From an uncultured Saprospiraceae bacterium (GTDB taxonomy: Bacteria > Bacteroidota > Bacteroidia > Chitinophagales > Saprospiraceae), in assembly GCA_937930025.1 (NCBI GenBank), contig CALGJW010000265.1, positions 1 to 38,351 on the forward strand: 38,351 nucleotides of DNA, given 5' to 3'. The position numbers and the translations under genes are program-made. Below the pieces are notes generated by a model, which had not been told where the DNA came from, ran no database searches, and saw only the letters and a list, made by a program, of their open reading frames with translations. Positions 26,433-35,000 of the stretch are shown piece after piece. Positions within the stretch are counted from its first letter, which is position 1. Each line of letters starts with the position of its first letter.

Positions 26433-26572
26433 ATTGTAATTTGAATTTGATGGTTTTTTCATATTGCCTTTTAACGAAAAAGAAATCAATTTAGTAAAAT
26501 ATTTAATCTTCACTAGTAAAAGAAGAGGCTGGCAAGTCTTATAACTCAAAAATATTTGGCGCAACAATATTT

Positions 26573-26621
26573 CTATCCGTGGCTAAATGTAGTATTTTTC
26601 CGTACTTTTAGCCACGGATAG
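26573..26621. repeat. perfect 15-bp inverted repeat with 19-base spacer
   Basis: CTATCCGTGGCTAAA (26573-26587) is repeated in exact reverse complement at 26607-26621. Inside, after one mismatch, three more bases pair (26589-26591 with 26603-26605). It lies between the divergent DUF1080 and AAA ATPase genes, 47 bases before the ATPase start, and has no T-run suited to a terminator. It may be a transposon end, a REP/MITE-like element or an operator. Confidence 0.8.
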
Positions 26622-26667
26622 CTTTAATTGACATCCCCTTAAGTATTCATAAATTGATAATTTGAGT

Positions 26668-28110
26668 ATGAAATCACCATTATTTATTGGACGAGATGAA
26701 CAAAAAGCAATTTTTACCGATGCTTTAAATTCAGATAGATCGGAATTCATTGTGGTCTATGGAAGAAGGCGAGTAGGTAAGACCTATCTTATAAAAAATG
26801 TTTTAGGAAAACGAATTGATTTTGAAATGACAGGTATTCAGAATGGAGATCTAAGCGATCAACTTGAAAACTTTGCTGAGAAACTACAAGAGTTTTCGGG
26901 TAGCGATAGTTTCGAAAAACCTAAATCTTGGATGAATGCATTCTCACAGTTAAAAAAGTATTTATCTTCAACAAAATCGAATAGAAAAAAAATATTATTC
27001 TTGGACGAATTGCCTTGGATCGATTCTCATAAGTCAAAATTTCTAGGGATGCTTGGACATTTTTGGAATGACTGGGCAATATATAATAACATTGTTTTGG
27101 TTGTTTGTGGTTCTGCAGCTTCATGGATGATCAAAAATGTACTTAATCATAAAGGTGGTTTGCATAATCGTGCAACACAATATATTCCCTTACAACCATT
27201 TACATTATCTGAAACAGAACGCTTTTTAAAAGCAAAAAAAATTAAAGTAAATAGATATCAAGTCGTACAATTATATATGGCTTTAGGAGGCATCCCTTAT
27301 TATCTAGAATTATTAAAACCTAATCAAAGCATTCCACAAAATATTGACCGACTTTGTTTTGATACAAACGGATTCCTAAGAGATGAATTTGATCGATTAT
27401 TCAAATCCCTTTTTGACAAAGCAGAGAACCATATAACAGTTGTAAAAGCCCTTGCCAAAAAATGGAAAGGTTTGACAAGAAATGAAATTTCCGCAGCTAC
27501 AGGACTAAGCAATGGCGGAAGCTTAACCAGAATTCTAGATGAGTTGGAAAAGTCCGCTTTTATCCAAATCCATTACCCGTATGAAAAAAAGAAGAAAGGT
27601 ACTTTGTATAGATTAATAGATAACTATTCTCTTTTCTATTTAAAACTCATTTCTCAACGAAGTTTAAGGAACCAGAAAAATGTGTTTTTAAAAATTTTCT
27701 CAAACCAAAAATTTCAAGTTTGGTCTGGATATGCGTTTGAGAATACTTGTTTCATCCACCATCAACAAATCACCCAAGGTTTAGGCATCGCATCAATATC
27801 TCATGAATTTTCTAGCTTCCAATTTATTGGAAATAATACTTATCCTGGTATTCAAATCGACTTGCTAATCGATAGAGCAGATGGAGTCATTAATCTCTGT
27901 GAGATTAAATTCTCTAACGGCGAATACAGATTAACCCCTAGCTATAAATCTCAACTTAGAGAAAGAGCCATCACATTTTCCGATCTAACTAAAAATCGTA
28001 AATCTATTTTTATTACGCTCATGACTACTTATGGCTTAGTTAAGCAAGAGGAACATCTGGATGTAATACAAAATGTACTCACACTTGACCATCTTTTTAA
28101 ACCACTATAA
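26668..28110 (+). CDS. AAA ATPase with C-terminal DUF234/nuclease-like domain
   Basis: I take the ATG at 26668 as the start (MKSPLFIGRDEQKAI); a TTG two codons earlier is less likely. The 480-residue protein has an archaeal-ATPase-like AAA domain with Walker A YGRRRVGKTY (31-40) and Walker B KKILFLDELPWID. A winged-helix part follows (KGLTRNEISAATGLSNGGSLTRILDELEKSAFI) and then a DUF234-type C-terminus. Its segment IQIDLLIDRADGVINLCEIKFS shows the D...ExK pattern of PD-(D/E)XK nucleases. Such ATPases are patchily distributed in Bacteroidota and their role is unsettled; DNA or mobile-element functions are suspected. The gene is single, has no partner beside it, and follows a perfect inverted repeat, which fits a mobile or selfish unit. 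Confidence 0.88.
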   Translation: MKSPLFIGRDEQKAIFTDALNSDRSEFIVVYGRRRVGKTYLIKNVLGKRIDFEMTGIQNGDLSDQLENFAEKLQEFSGSDSFEKPKSWMNAFSQLKKYLSSTKSNRKKILFLDELPWIDSHKSKFLGMLGHFWNDWAIYNNIVLVVCGSAASWMIKNVLNHKGGLHNRATQYIPLQPFTLSETERFLKAKKIKVNRYQVVQLYMALGGIPYYLELLKPNQSIPQNIDRLCFDTNGFLRDEFDRLFKSLFDKAENHITVVKALAKKWKGLTRNEISAATGLSNGGSLTRILDELEKSAFIQIHYPYEKKKKGTLYRLIDNYSLFYLKLISQRSLRNQKNVFLKIFSNQKFQVWSGYAFENTCFIHHQQITQGLGIASISHEFSSFQFIGNNTYPGIQIDLLIDRADGVINLCEIKFSNGEYRLTPSYKSQLRERAITFSDLTKNRKSIFITLMTTYGLVKQEEHLDVIQNVLTLDHLFKPL

Positions 28111-28225
28111 TGCATGAAGTAACAATTCGGAAAACAACGGAATAAACAATTAGAAAGGCAGGAAAAGAAGTGGAAAAAGGAAATATTTTGATGAAAATAA
28201 AGGAATGTTTTACTTATGTTTCAGT

Positions 28226-28264
28226 AAAAAAAGTAAACCCTCATAAATCATTGATTTACAAGGG
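28226..28264 (-). terminator. intrinsic terminator downstream of tRNA-Lys
   Basis: On the minus strand an 11-bp stem (28264-28254 with 28048+200, i.e. 28248-28238; two G-T wobbles) with a 5-base loop is followed by TTTAC and seven T residues (complement of 28226-28232). It lies 17 bases after the tRNA 3' end. On the plus strand it could also stop transcription from the AAA ATPase gene. Confidence 0.65.
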
Positions 28265-28280
28265 CTTCAAACCTTTTTAG

Positions 28281-28353
28281 TGATCCGGCCGGGGTTCGAA
28301 CCCGGGACCCTTTGATTAAAAGTCAAATGCTCTACCAGCTGAGCTACCGGATC
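28281..28353 (-). tRNA. tRNA-Lys (anticodon UUU)
   Basis: The minus strand from 28353 reads GATCCGGTAGCTCAGCTGGT and folds as a 73-base cloverleaf. The acceptor stem is GATCCGG/CCGGATC, the D arm GCTC...GAGC, and the anticodon stem TTTGA/TCAAA around loop CTTTTAA, with anticodon TTT at 28320-28318. The T arm is CCGGG-TTCGAAC-CCCGG and the discriminator base A is at 28281. CCA is not encoded, as usual in Bacteroidota. Promoter and terminator are both visible. Confidence 0.98.
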
Positions 28354-28374
28354 AACTGCTTTTGAAAGCGAGTG

Positions 28375-28404
28375 CAAAGATACAATCCTTTCAAATATAT
28401 TCAA
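28375..28404 (-). promoter_or_regulatory. Bacteroidota-type promoter for tRNA-Lys
   Basis: On the minus strand TTG (28404-28402), a 19-base spacer and TATCTTTG (28382-28375) match the consensus exactly. Transcription would begin about 15 bases before the mature tRNA 5' end. Confidence 0.75.
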
Positions 28405-28518
28405 GTAACTTCAAATAATTTTAAATTCTTTTTGGTCACTTATGATAAGTGCAGCAAATTGATTGAAAAACCTAATAATTATTTGGAATTTGACGGTTTT
28501 ATAAACACTAAATCTCGC

Positions 28519-29217
28519 CTATTCTGGGACTTGAACCGCTCTTATTTTCTCAAAAAATTCATTGATATCTGCATAATTAGTAATTACATGGCTCACTCCG
28601 TGTTTGAGTAACTCTTGATGATCCCCTACTCTTTTGATTCCTAATAGTGGAAGTTCCATCTCTCGACAGGTTTTCACGTCCCAAATGGCATCTCCGACAT
28701 AGATAATTTTATTCCAATTGAAATTCCTCTTCTGGCATCGTTGAATAGCCTCGTTGATCAGTTCATTCCTAGAGTATTGATTATCAGCGCCACTTATGAT
28801 AAGATCTGATTGCCATAATCCTACATGCTTAAGTTTTACCCTTGCTGGTGCTTCCCAACCTCCAGTTGCCACAGCGAAAGGAATTTCTTCTTTTCGCAAA
28901 TAAGCAAACAAATCTGAAGCTCCGGGAATTATATTAAAGTCTTTTGGATTCTCTTGCCTGGCCAGGTTTATTTTTTTCACAAACTCCAACTTAAATTCTT
29001 CAATTTCATTTGAGGTAGGATATTCTTTTTTGATTTCAAAATAAGCTTCTCTAAAGATCGTATGGTCTGTAACATGAGAGAAGTAGGTCCAATCGATGGT
29101 TGGAAAAGGTTGGCCATATCGTTCTTTGAAGGTTGCCCCAAAGCATTTGCTATCTATTTTTTCAGAATAGACCAAAGTGTTATCTAAATCAAATAGCAGT
29201 AGTGTATCACTTATCAT
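28519..29217 (-). CDS. HAD-superfamily phosphatase
   Basis: The 232-residue protein belongs to the HAD hydrolases, phosphoglycolate-phosphatase-like. Motif I is LLLFDLDNTLVYSE (nucleophile D10, acid/base D12), motif II is FAVATGG, and motif IV is IIYVGDAIWDVKTC. A helical cap domain lies between about residues 18 and 95. Its ATG lies inside the end of dinB (11-base overlap), so translation is probably coupled. The HAD family covers many small phosphate esters; the real substrate cannot be told. Linkage to dinB may indicate nucleotide or phosphoglycolate clean-up after DNA damage, but this is speculation. Confidence 0.9.
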   Translation of the reverse strand: MISDTLLLFDLDNTLVYSEKIDSKCFGATFKERYGQPFPTIDWTYFSHVTDHTIFREAYFEIKKEYPTSNEIEEFKLEFVKKINLARQENPKDFNIIPGASDLFAYLRKEEIPFAVATGGWEAPARVKLKHVGLWQSDLIISGADNQYSRNELINEAIQRCQKRNFNWNKIIYVGDAIWDVKTCREMELPLLGIKRVGDHQELLKHGVSHVITNYADINEFFEKIRAVQVPE

Positions 29218-30286
29218 TAAATTTTAATTTTAATTGTACTGTTTCATTGTTCTGTTCTTTTTCAAGATTGCTTGAGGTTAAGCCAATTAATCGGATACTA
29301 CCAGCCTGCTCTATATTTTCTTCTAAAAGGTTTCTAGCTATTTCCAAAATGGTTGCTCGATCCCGAATTTCTGAAGCAAATGTTTTAGATCGAGTAAGGG
29401 ATTGAAAATCGGATTTTTTCATTTTCAAAGTGATGGTTCGACCAAAATTTTCACTTTTCTCCATATATTCAAAAACGCGATGAGCAATGGGTTCTAGCTT
29501 TAGCCAAATGTCGTCTATATTATTTAGATCATCTGAAAAAGTGGTTTCTGCTCCGATGGATTTTCTAATTCTATTTGGCTCGACTGGTCGGTTATCCTCT
29601 CCTCGAACTATCTTGTAATAATAGCTTCCTGATTTTCCAAACCGCTTGGTCATTTCTATCAGGCTCAATTTTTTCAAATCTGATCCTTTGAAAATGCCCA
29701 TTCGTTTCATTTTCTCTTCTGTGACTTTACCAACCCCAAAGAATTTTTTGACAGGCAGTTCATCAATAAAAGATTGGACTTCTTCTGGAAGAATGACTTT
29801 CATTCCGTTTGGCTTATTAATATCGGAGGCTACTTTGGCTAAAAATTTATTGATAGAAACGCCAGCGGAGGCAGTCAATTGTGTTTTTTCAAATATCTTT
29901 TGACGAATCTCCATGGCAATTTTCATTGCTGAAACAATATTCTTTTTGTTGGATGTTACATCTAAAAAAGCTTCGTCTAAAGAAAGCGGTTCTACAAGGT
30001 CGGTGTACTCCAGGAATATTTCTCGAATTTGAGTGCTGACTTGTTTGTAAACATCGAACCTATGCTTCACGAAAATTAATTCTGGACAAAGTCTCGCAGC
30101 CGTGACAGAGGGCATAGCAGAGCGCACTCCAAAAGTTCTGGCTTCGTAGGAGGCTGCTGCGACTACTCCCCTTTTTGCCCCTCCTCCAACCGCAATAGGC
30201 TTTCCTCTTAGTTCAGGAAAGTCACGCTGCTCTACGGATGCAAAAAACGCATCCATATCTATGTGAATAATTTTGCGAAGGGCCAT
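29207..30286 (-). CDS. dinB: DNA polymerase IV (Y family)
   Basis: Pol IV is an error-prone translesion polymerase. The 359-residue protein has the full family length. Catalytic acids are D10 in IIHIDMDAFFASVEQRD and D104/E105 in PLSLDEAFLDVT. The aromatic steric-gate region FF (14-15) and the YEARTFGVRSAMPS motif are conserved. The thumb HhH region (ELPVKKFFGVGKVTEEKMKRMGI) and the little-finger domain (SIGAETTFSDDL through RLIGLTSSNL) follow. The last residues QLKLKFNDK are a plausible clamp-binding tail (variant of QLxLF). The HAD gene overlaps its 3' end by 11 bases. Upstream lies a stem-rich leader (30312-30345), and before it the candidate RNA gene with its own terminator. Confidence 0.97.
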   Translation of the reverse strand: MALRKIIHIDMDAFFASVEQRDFPELRGKPIAVGGGAKRGVVAAASYEARTFGVRSAMPSVTAARLCPELIFVKHRFDVYKQVSTQIREIFLEYTDLVEPLSLDEAFLDVTSNKKNIVSAMKIAMEIRQKIFEKTQLTASAGVSINKFLAKVASDINKPNGMKVILPEEVQSFIDELPVKKFFGVGKVTEEKMKRMGIFKGSDLKKLSLIEMTKRFGKSGSYYYKIVRGEDNRPVEPNRIRKSIGAETTFSDDLNNIDDIWLKLEPIAHRVFEYMEKSENFGRTITLKMKKSDFQSLTRSKTFASEIRDRATILEIARNLLEENIEQAGSIRLIGLTSSNLEKEQNNETVQLKLKFNDK

Positions 30287-30311
30287 TTTATTCTAAAGGA
30301 TAGTTAAGGGC

Positions 30312-30345
30312 ACCTCTGGATCACGAGACAATTACCGGAGGTCTC
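30312..30345 (-). promoter_or_regulatory. leader with two mutually exclusive hairpins before dinB
   Basis: ACCTC (30312-30316) can pair with GAGGT (30338-30342), and GAGAC (30325-30329) with GTCTC (30341-30345). The 3' arms overlap, so only one helix can form at a time. The segment lies 27-59 bases upstream of the dinB ATG, after the RNA terminator. It could be part of the dinB 5' UTR or an operator; no known element is recognised. Confidence 0.35.
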
Positions 30346-30354
30346 CATAAGCAA

Positions 30355-30390
30355 TAAAAAACCAGCGAACGATTTTACCTGTCCGCTGGT
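30355..30390 (-). terminator. intrinsic terminator of the candidate RNA
   Basis: On the minus strand ACCAGCGGAC (30390-30381) pairs with GTTCGCTGGT (30370-30361), a 10-bp stem with one G-U pair. The 10-base loop and the following run of six T residues (30361-30356) give a classical strong terminator. Confidence 0.8.
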
Positions 30391-30570
30391 CATACGGTTT
30401 TTGGGATGGAAACTGGAGTTGACAATTATTTCTAGAATAAAAGTCTAACAAGTTACCTGGCCATTTCCATCTCCAATTTCGCCAGGCAGTTTCAGGAGTA
30501 ATATCGTCCAACGGTTTTGGTCATGTACTCCCTTTTCCAAAGAAACAAACTTTTCGTCGTCTTACCTATG
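30355..30570 (-). ncRNA. candidate stand-alone structured RNA of about 210 bases, unknown family
   Basis: No protein is readable here, yet the minus strand has a strong intrinsic terminator at its 3' end, a strong terminator of the preceding gene at its 5' side, and many paired segments. In order on the minus strand they are as follows. Hairpin A has GGAGTA/TACTCC (30531-30526 with 30500-30495), enclosing CCAA/TTGG (30520-30517 with 30511-30508). Hairpin B has CCTGGC/GCCAGG (30486-30481 with 30461-30456). Hairpin C has TTATT/AATAA with GAC/GTC at its base (about 30445-30421). The loop of hairpin B can pair with 30412-30401. The exact 5' end near 30570 is inferred from a sigma-70-like promoter. 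6S RNA is one possibility, but I see no closing stem between the two ends. A leader of dinB is less likely because the terminator comes before dinB. Confidence 0.55.
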
Positions 30571-30577
30571 AAAAATT

Positions 30578-30605
30578 AATATAATATGTCTTCAGTAACA
30601 GTCAA
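30578..30605 (-). promoter_or_regulatory. possible promoter of the candidate RNA
   Basis: On the minus strand TTGACT (30605-30600) and TATATT (30583-30578) are 16 bases apart. This resembles a general sigma-70 promoter rather than TAnnTTTG, so the assignment is uncertain. Confidence 0.35.
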
Positions 30606-30619
30606 AAGCTGTCTTACAT

Positions 30620-30659
30620 AAAAAAAGCGCTGAAATCAATAAAGATTTCAGCGCTTTTT
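30620..30659 (-). terminator. strong terminator after the PorP/SprF gene
   Basis: A perfect 11-bp stem GCGCTGAAATC/GATTTCAGCGC (30627-30637 with 30644-30654) and a 6-base loop are flanked by A and T runs on both sides, so it can work in either direction. It ends the PorP transcript and isolates the RNA gene downstream. Confidence 0.9.
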
Positions 30660-30677
30660 CAACTATTTAGCGAAAGA

Positions 30678-31694
30678 TTAGAAATATCTTGGCGTAATAA
30701 CTCTTTTACTGTTATACACAAAATCATATCCTAACATCACCTCATAAGTTCCTTTTGAAAAGTCATTTAACTTGCTCAAAGTATAATCATAACTTAATCC
30801 AACTCTGATTCCATTACTTAAGTTGTAGGAAGCCCAAATATCTGCGGAATCGAAAGAGCTAAGCCCTCCAAACTGAGATGCTGCAAAAGCAGATCTAAAA
30901 GAAGCTCCTATCCAAAACGCTTCATAAAACAAGAAACTTAAATCTATATCAAATTCTGCTGGTGCTCCAACCTTCTGAGGATCTCTAACATTAGATGAAA
31001 AATCTCCGAGTAAGCCGACTGTTTTTACTAAAATACTTGGCTTGAACATTACTTGCTTCCCTTTCAAAGGAATTATTCCACCTGCCGTAAAATAATAGTG
31101 GCGATACGTTCGTGCCCATTCATCCGAGGTAATTGAGGTTTGTTCTCTAAGATCAAAACCAATTAATCTAGGTACAGAAAAACCCAAATAAAATTTAGGA
31201 TTAGAGTAGTAAAGTCCAGCTCCAAAATTTGGTAGCCAAAGGCTGTATCCCATATCAGAAAAAACTTCGTCTTGTGATGGATCATCTCTATAAACCAAAT
31301 CTGAAAAATCTGATCTCCAATTCATCACACCTGCCTGTAATCCTATTGCTAAATTTCCAGATCCAAAAGGAACCTTGTAGGCATAGACCCCATTAACCAT
31401 GGTTGAACCCGTGGAACCAATTTTATCATTTCCAACACTCAAACCCAATCCAACTCTCTTTTTAAAAGGAGTGTGAATAGTCATGGTCTGAGATAGTGGT
31501 CCACCATCAATTCCAATCCACTGCTGACGATGTAGTACTCTGGCAGACATATATTCTAAACTTCCAGCATAACCAGGGTTGGTTACCATACTGTTGAACA
31601 TATACTTGGTATACATGGGTTCTTGCTGAGCGTTTGCCGTAAATGAGCCAACAAATAGCAAAAAGAAAAAGATAATTCGTGTTGTTCTTTTCAT
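30678..31694 (-). CDS. type IX secretion system membrane protein, PorP/SprF family
   Basis: The 338-residue outer-membrane beta-barrel protein has a signal peptide (IIFFFLLFVGSFTANAQ) followed by the family signature QEPMYTKYMFNSMVTNPGYAGS. It continues with RQQWIGIDGGPLSQTMTIHTP, GVGLGLSVGNDKIG-like strands, FGAGLYYSNPKFYLGFSVPRL and a last strand near GTYEVMLGYDF. PorP/SprF-like proteins assist secretion or surface attachment of partners with type B T9SS C-termini. The gene lies downstream of the giant type B protein on the same strand, a frequent pairing. The 325-base gap holds a structured inverted repeat, so expression may be reduced relative to the upstream gene. A strong terminator follows it. 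Confidence 0.95.
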   Translation of the reverse strand: MKRTTRIIFFFLLFVGSFTANAQQEPMYTKYMFNSMVTNPGYAGSLEYMSARVLHRQQWIGIDGGPLSQTMTIHTPFKKRVGLGLSVGNDKIGSTGSTMVNGVYAYKVPFGSGNLAIGLQAGVMNWRSDFSDLVYRDDPSQDEVFSDMGYSLWLPNFGAGLYYSNPKFYLGFSVPRLIGFDLREQTSITSDEWARTYRHYYFTAGGIIPLKGKQVMFKPSILVKTVGLLGDFSSNVRDPQKVGAPAEFDIDLSFLFYEAFWIGASFRSAFAASQFGGLSSFDSADIWASYNLSNGIRVGLSYDYTLSKLNDFSKGTYEVMLGYDFVYNSKRVITPRYF

Positions 31695-31937
31695 CTCTTA
31701 GGTGTTCTATTTTCAAAAACAATGAAAACCAAAGCAGCTTAATTGGCCTAATTCATTGATTTCCTTTGTGTTTTATAGTGGAAAAAAGGATACCAAGGAA
31801 TAGACCAAAAATCATGCCTGCGCACCTATTTACTAAGGAGTATCCGTTAAAATTTAGTTTCTAGGCTCAATTCAAGCAAAATCAGGGTAAAAAAGGAAGA
31901 AATGGCCTAAAATAATACTGAATCCTGAAAATAGAAA

Positions 31938-31997
31938 GGCCCTTTAAGGTAGCAGCTTCATTCATTTTTTGAACAATAACTATTACCGAAAAGGGCC
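31938..31997 (-). repeat. long-looped inverted repeat between the giant adhesin and PorP genes
   Basis: GGCCCTTT (31938-31945) pairs with AAAGGGCC (31990-31997). After a 2x2 internal loop, GGTA (31948-31951) pairs with TACC (31984-31987), leaving a 32-base loop. On the minus strand it is followed by TTTCTATTTTC, so it may be a weak terminator or an mRNA processing/stability element. The rest of the 31695-32019 gap shows no gene and no good TAnnTTTG promoter. Confidence 0.55.
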
Positions 31998-32019
31998 GTT
32001 CTTCAAGCCTTTTTATATG

Positions 32020-35000
32020 TTATCTGTGGAGCTGTAAATATCCACTGTAGGTAGTTCCTTCTCCATCTTCAATTACATAGAAGTAAGTTCCATCAGGTAA
32101 ACGCTTACCATCAAATGTTCCTTCCCAACCTCTATCATTGGTATATCCTTTTTCATTATGTACTTGATTACCCCATCTGTTGAAAACACAAACTTGATTG
32201 TTCGGGAAGTTTTCAATTCCAAGGATGGTAAAGACATCATTCACACCATCAAGGTTTGGTGAAAATCCTGAAAAGATAATTAATTCTTCACATAATACTT
32301 CGATAGTCACAATGGCCATGTCAGTACCAAACTCATTCGAAATGGAATACATAAACTGATCGATTCCACCACAGAAATTATCATTTGGAGTATAAGTTAT
32401 CGTTCCGTCAGGATTGATAATTACTGTTCCATTTGAAGGTTGTCCCGTGATTTCAAATCCTTCTAAATTTCCATTGATCGTATCATTTAGCAATACTTCA
32501 ATTACCACTGCATTACCAATCGTTGTTGTTGTATCATCATCAATTGCGATTGGCAATAGATTATTAAAGACATCAAAGATTACATAAGTAGTGTCGCAAA
32601 CCATCTGTGCATCACATATCACCATACAAGCAGTATCCTGTCCTACAATTGTACCGGTGTAAATAATACAATTGGTGGTAGGATCGATAATGAAATCAAC
32701 ATTCTCTCCAATTGATTGAGGACAAATATTGAAGATAGTCTGTATTGGTCCTGTCAGTTCTGAACCATCTAAACAAAGTGTATCAGTCTCACCTACCAGA
32801 ATTGGAATCTCCAAAGTATCTGGTGTAGGTACAATCACTTGAACAATTAAGATTGTTGTATCACAGAATCCAAGGCTGTCGCAAATTACTAAGCAGGCCG
32901 TATCCTGACCAATTAGATCAGCGTTATAAGCTACGCAGTATGTGTCATTGTTCAATACGAAGTCAACATTCAAGTTGCTCGGATTTTCACAATCGTTGAT
33001 GAATACATCTAAAGCATTCTGGAAAATCGTAGTATCCAAGCAAAGTGAATCTGTAGTTCCAAGATTTATTACTTGAATAATTGTATCCGTAACAGGTACT
33101 ACTTGAATTTCTACATTGAAAGTATCACAAACTCCTGCAGCATCGCAAACCTCGAAACAGTATGCATCGCTTCCCAATAGTATTCCAGTTATGTCGATAC
33201 AATTAGATCCAGCCACTAAGCTAAATGATGTGTTACCATCTGCTTCAGCAGGACATAGATTCTGAATGGTTGCTACATTATTGAAATCAAAACAGTAGGT
33301 ATCTATTTCGCCTTCATTTATTGTCAACAAGGTATCTATCAAGATTGGAGGATCTGTACAAGTAACATCGAAAACAATATTCTGGAAACATCCGTCTACA
33401 ATGTTTTCAATCAATAGATTATGTGGTCCATCACTCAAATAAATCGTAGTCGCGTCAGGAATAATCTGATTCGGAACTTCAAACTGAGGAACCATATTCG
33501 CAGAGATGAATAGTGAACCATAGTTTCCGGTTCCGTTTCCACCAACAATTACAAAACCAAATACTTCCCAGTCTCCAGCAGGATCCCATACATTCATAGA
33601 ATCTGCTAGTTGCTGTGGTGAAGTGAATAATGGTAAAGTAAACGTCTGTCCATTTGCAGTCCACTCATCTAAAGTGTAAGCTCCAGGTGCACCCAATTGG
33701 AATGCGACATATTGATATTGAGTGTCGATGACACAAACATCAAATGCTCCGTCATACTCAACTCCATTATCTGTGATTTCATAATTGAATAAATCTCCAA
33801 TCTCAAAGTCTAGACAAATTGGTGCTCCTTGCGCACAATCGTCGATAACAAATGATGTTGGACCGGTATAGTATGGATCGCAATTTGAACCATTTGTAAT
33901 AGATAATATTACGACAGTAGTATCACAAAGCATTAGATCATTGTTACACAATATCACCGTCACTGTATCCAAGAATGGTCCGGAGACTCCTGGGTTCGGA
34001 ATGTATCGGTAGCAATTATCGTTAGTGATGAAAAAGACTCCATCATCTGCCGTTGCGCTTGTATTTGTTCCGGTAACCACTCCACCTAATTCATCAATAT
34101 TCAAGCAACTATCTAAAGTTACATCTATTGGTGTACTGACATAAATGGTATCAGTTGTAGGAGTAGAAAGTGCTTCAATTGAAATTATGACAACAGTTGT
34201 ATCACAAAGCATTAAATCATTGTTACACAGCACTACAATTGCAGTATCTAAGAATGGTCCGGTCACCCCAGGGTTTGGAATGTATCGGTAGCAATTGTCA
34301 GCAGTAATGAAAAATACTCCGTCATCAATGTTACCTGTTATATTTGTTCCGGTGACTACACCTCCGATTTCATCAATATTCAGACAATCATCCAGTGTTA
34401 CATCAACAAAAGTATTGATATAAACTGTATCAGTAGTTGGTGTAGAAACAGCTCCAATTGAGATTATAACTACAGTTGTATCACAAAGCATTAAATCATT
34501 GTTACAAAGCACTACAATCGCAGTATCTACATTTGAACCTGTCGCTCCTGGATTCGGAATATATCGGTAGCAATTTTCATTGCTTATAAAGAATACTCCA
34601 TCATTAGAACTTGCATTGGTATTTGAGCCAGTTACATTTCCTCCGATTTCATCTATATTCAAACAGCTATCAAGGGTTACCCCTGGAAGTGTGCTCACAT
34701 AGATTGTATCAGTTACTGGCCCTCCAAGTGGCATGCTTATTATTGAGAATGAAATACAAGTTGTATCTGAATTCACCCCATCATTAGCAATAATGCAAAT
34801 CTCATCTACATCGTTTCCTTCCAAATCTTCCGCATTATAAATTAAGCATCCGTTTTGATCTAGTTCCCAGTTTCCGAAAGTTGAAGAACCGACTGTCGTA
34901 CCGTCTGACAATGAATAAGTCACTTGAGTGGGATCGAAACAAGATTCGAGTACGAAACAAATCTGATCAGCACTATTTGTCAATATTGTGATATCTGTTG

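Noticed and set aside
26573-28353. Integration of the AAA ATPase unit at tRNA-Lys
   Set aside because: I found no second copy of the tRNA 3' end and no integrase gene between the inverted repeat and the tRNA.
28372-28611. 79-codon plus-strand reading frame next to tRNA-Lys
   Set aside because: It covers the tRNA promoter and the antisense of the HAD gene 3' end; no start signals or family resemblance.
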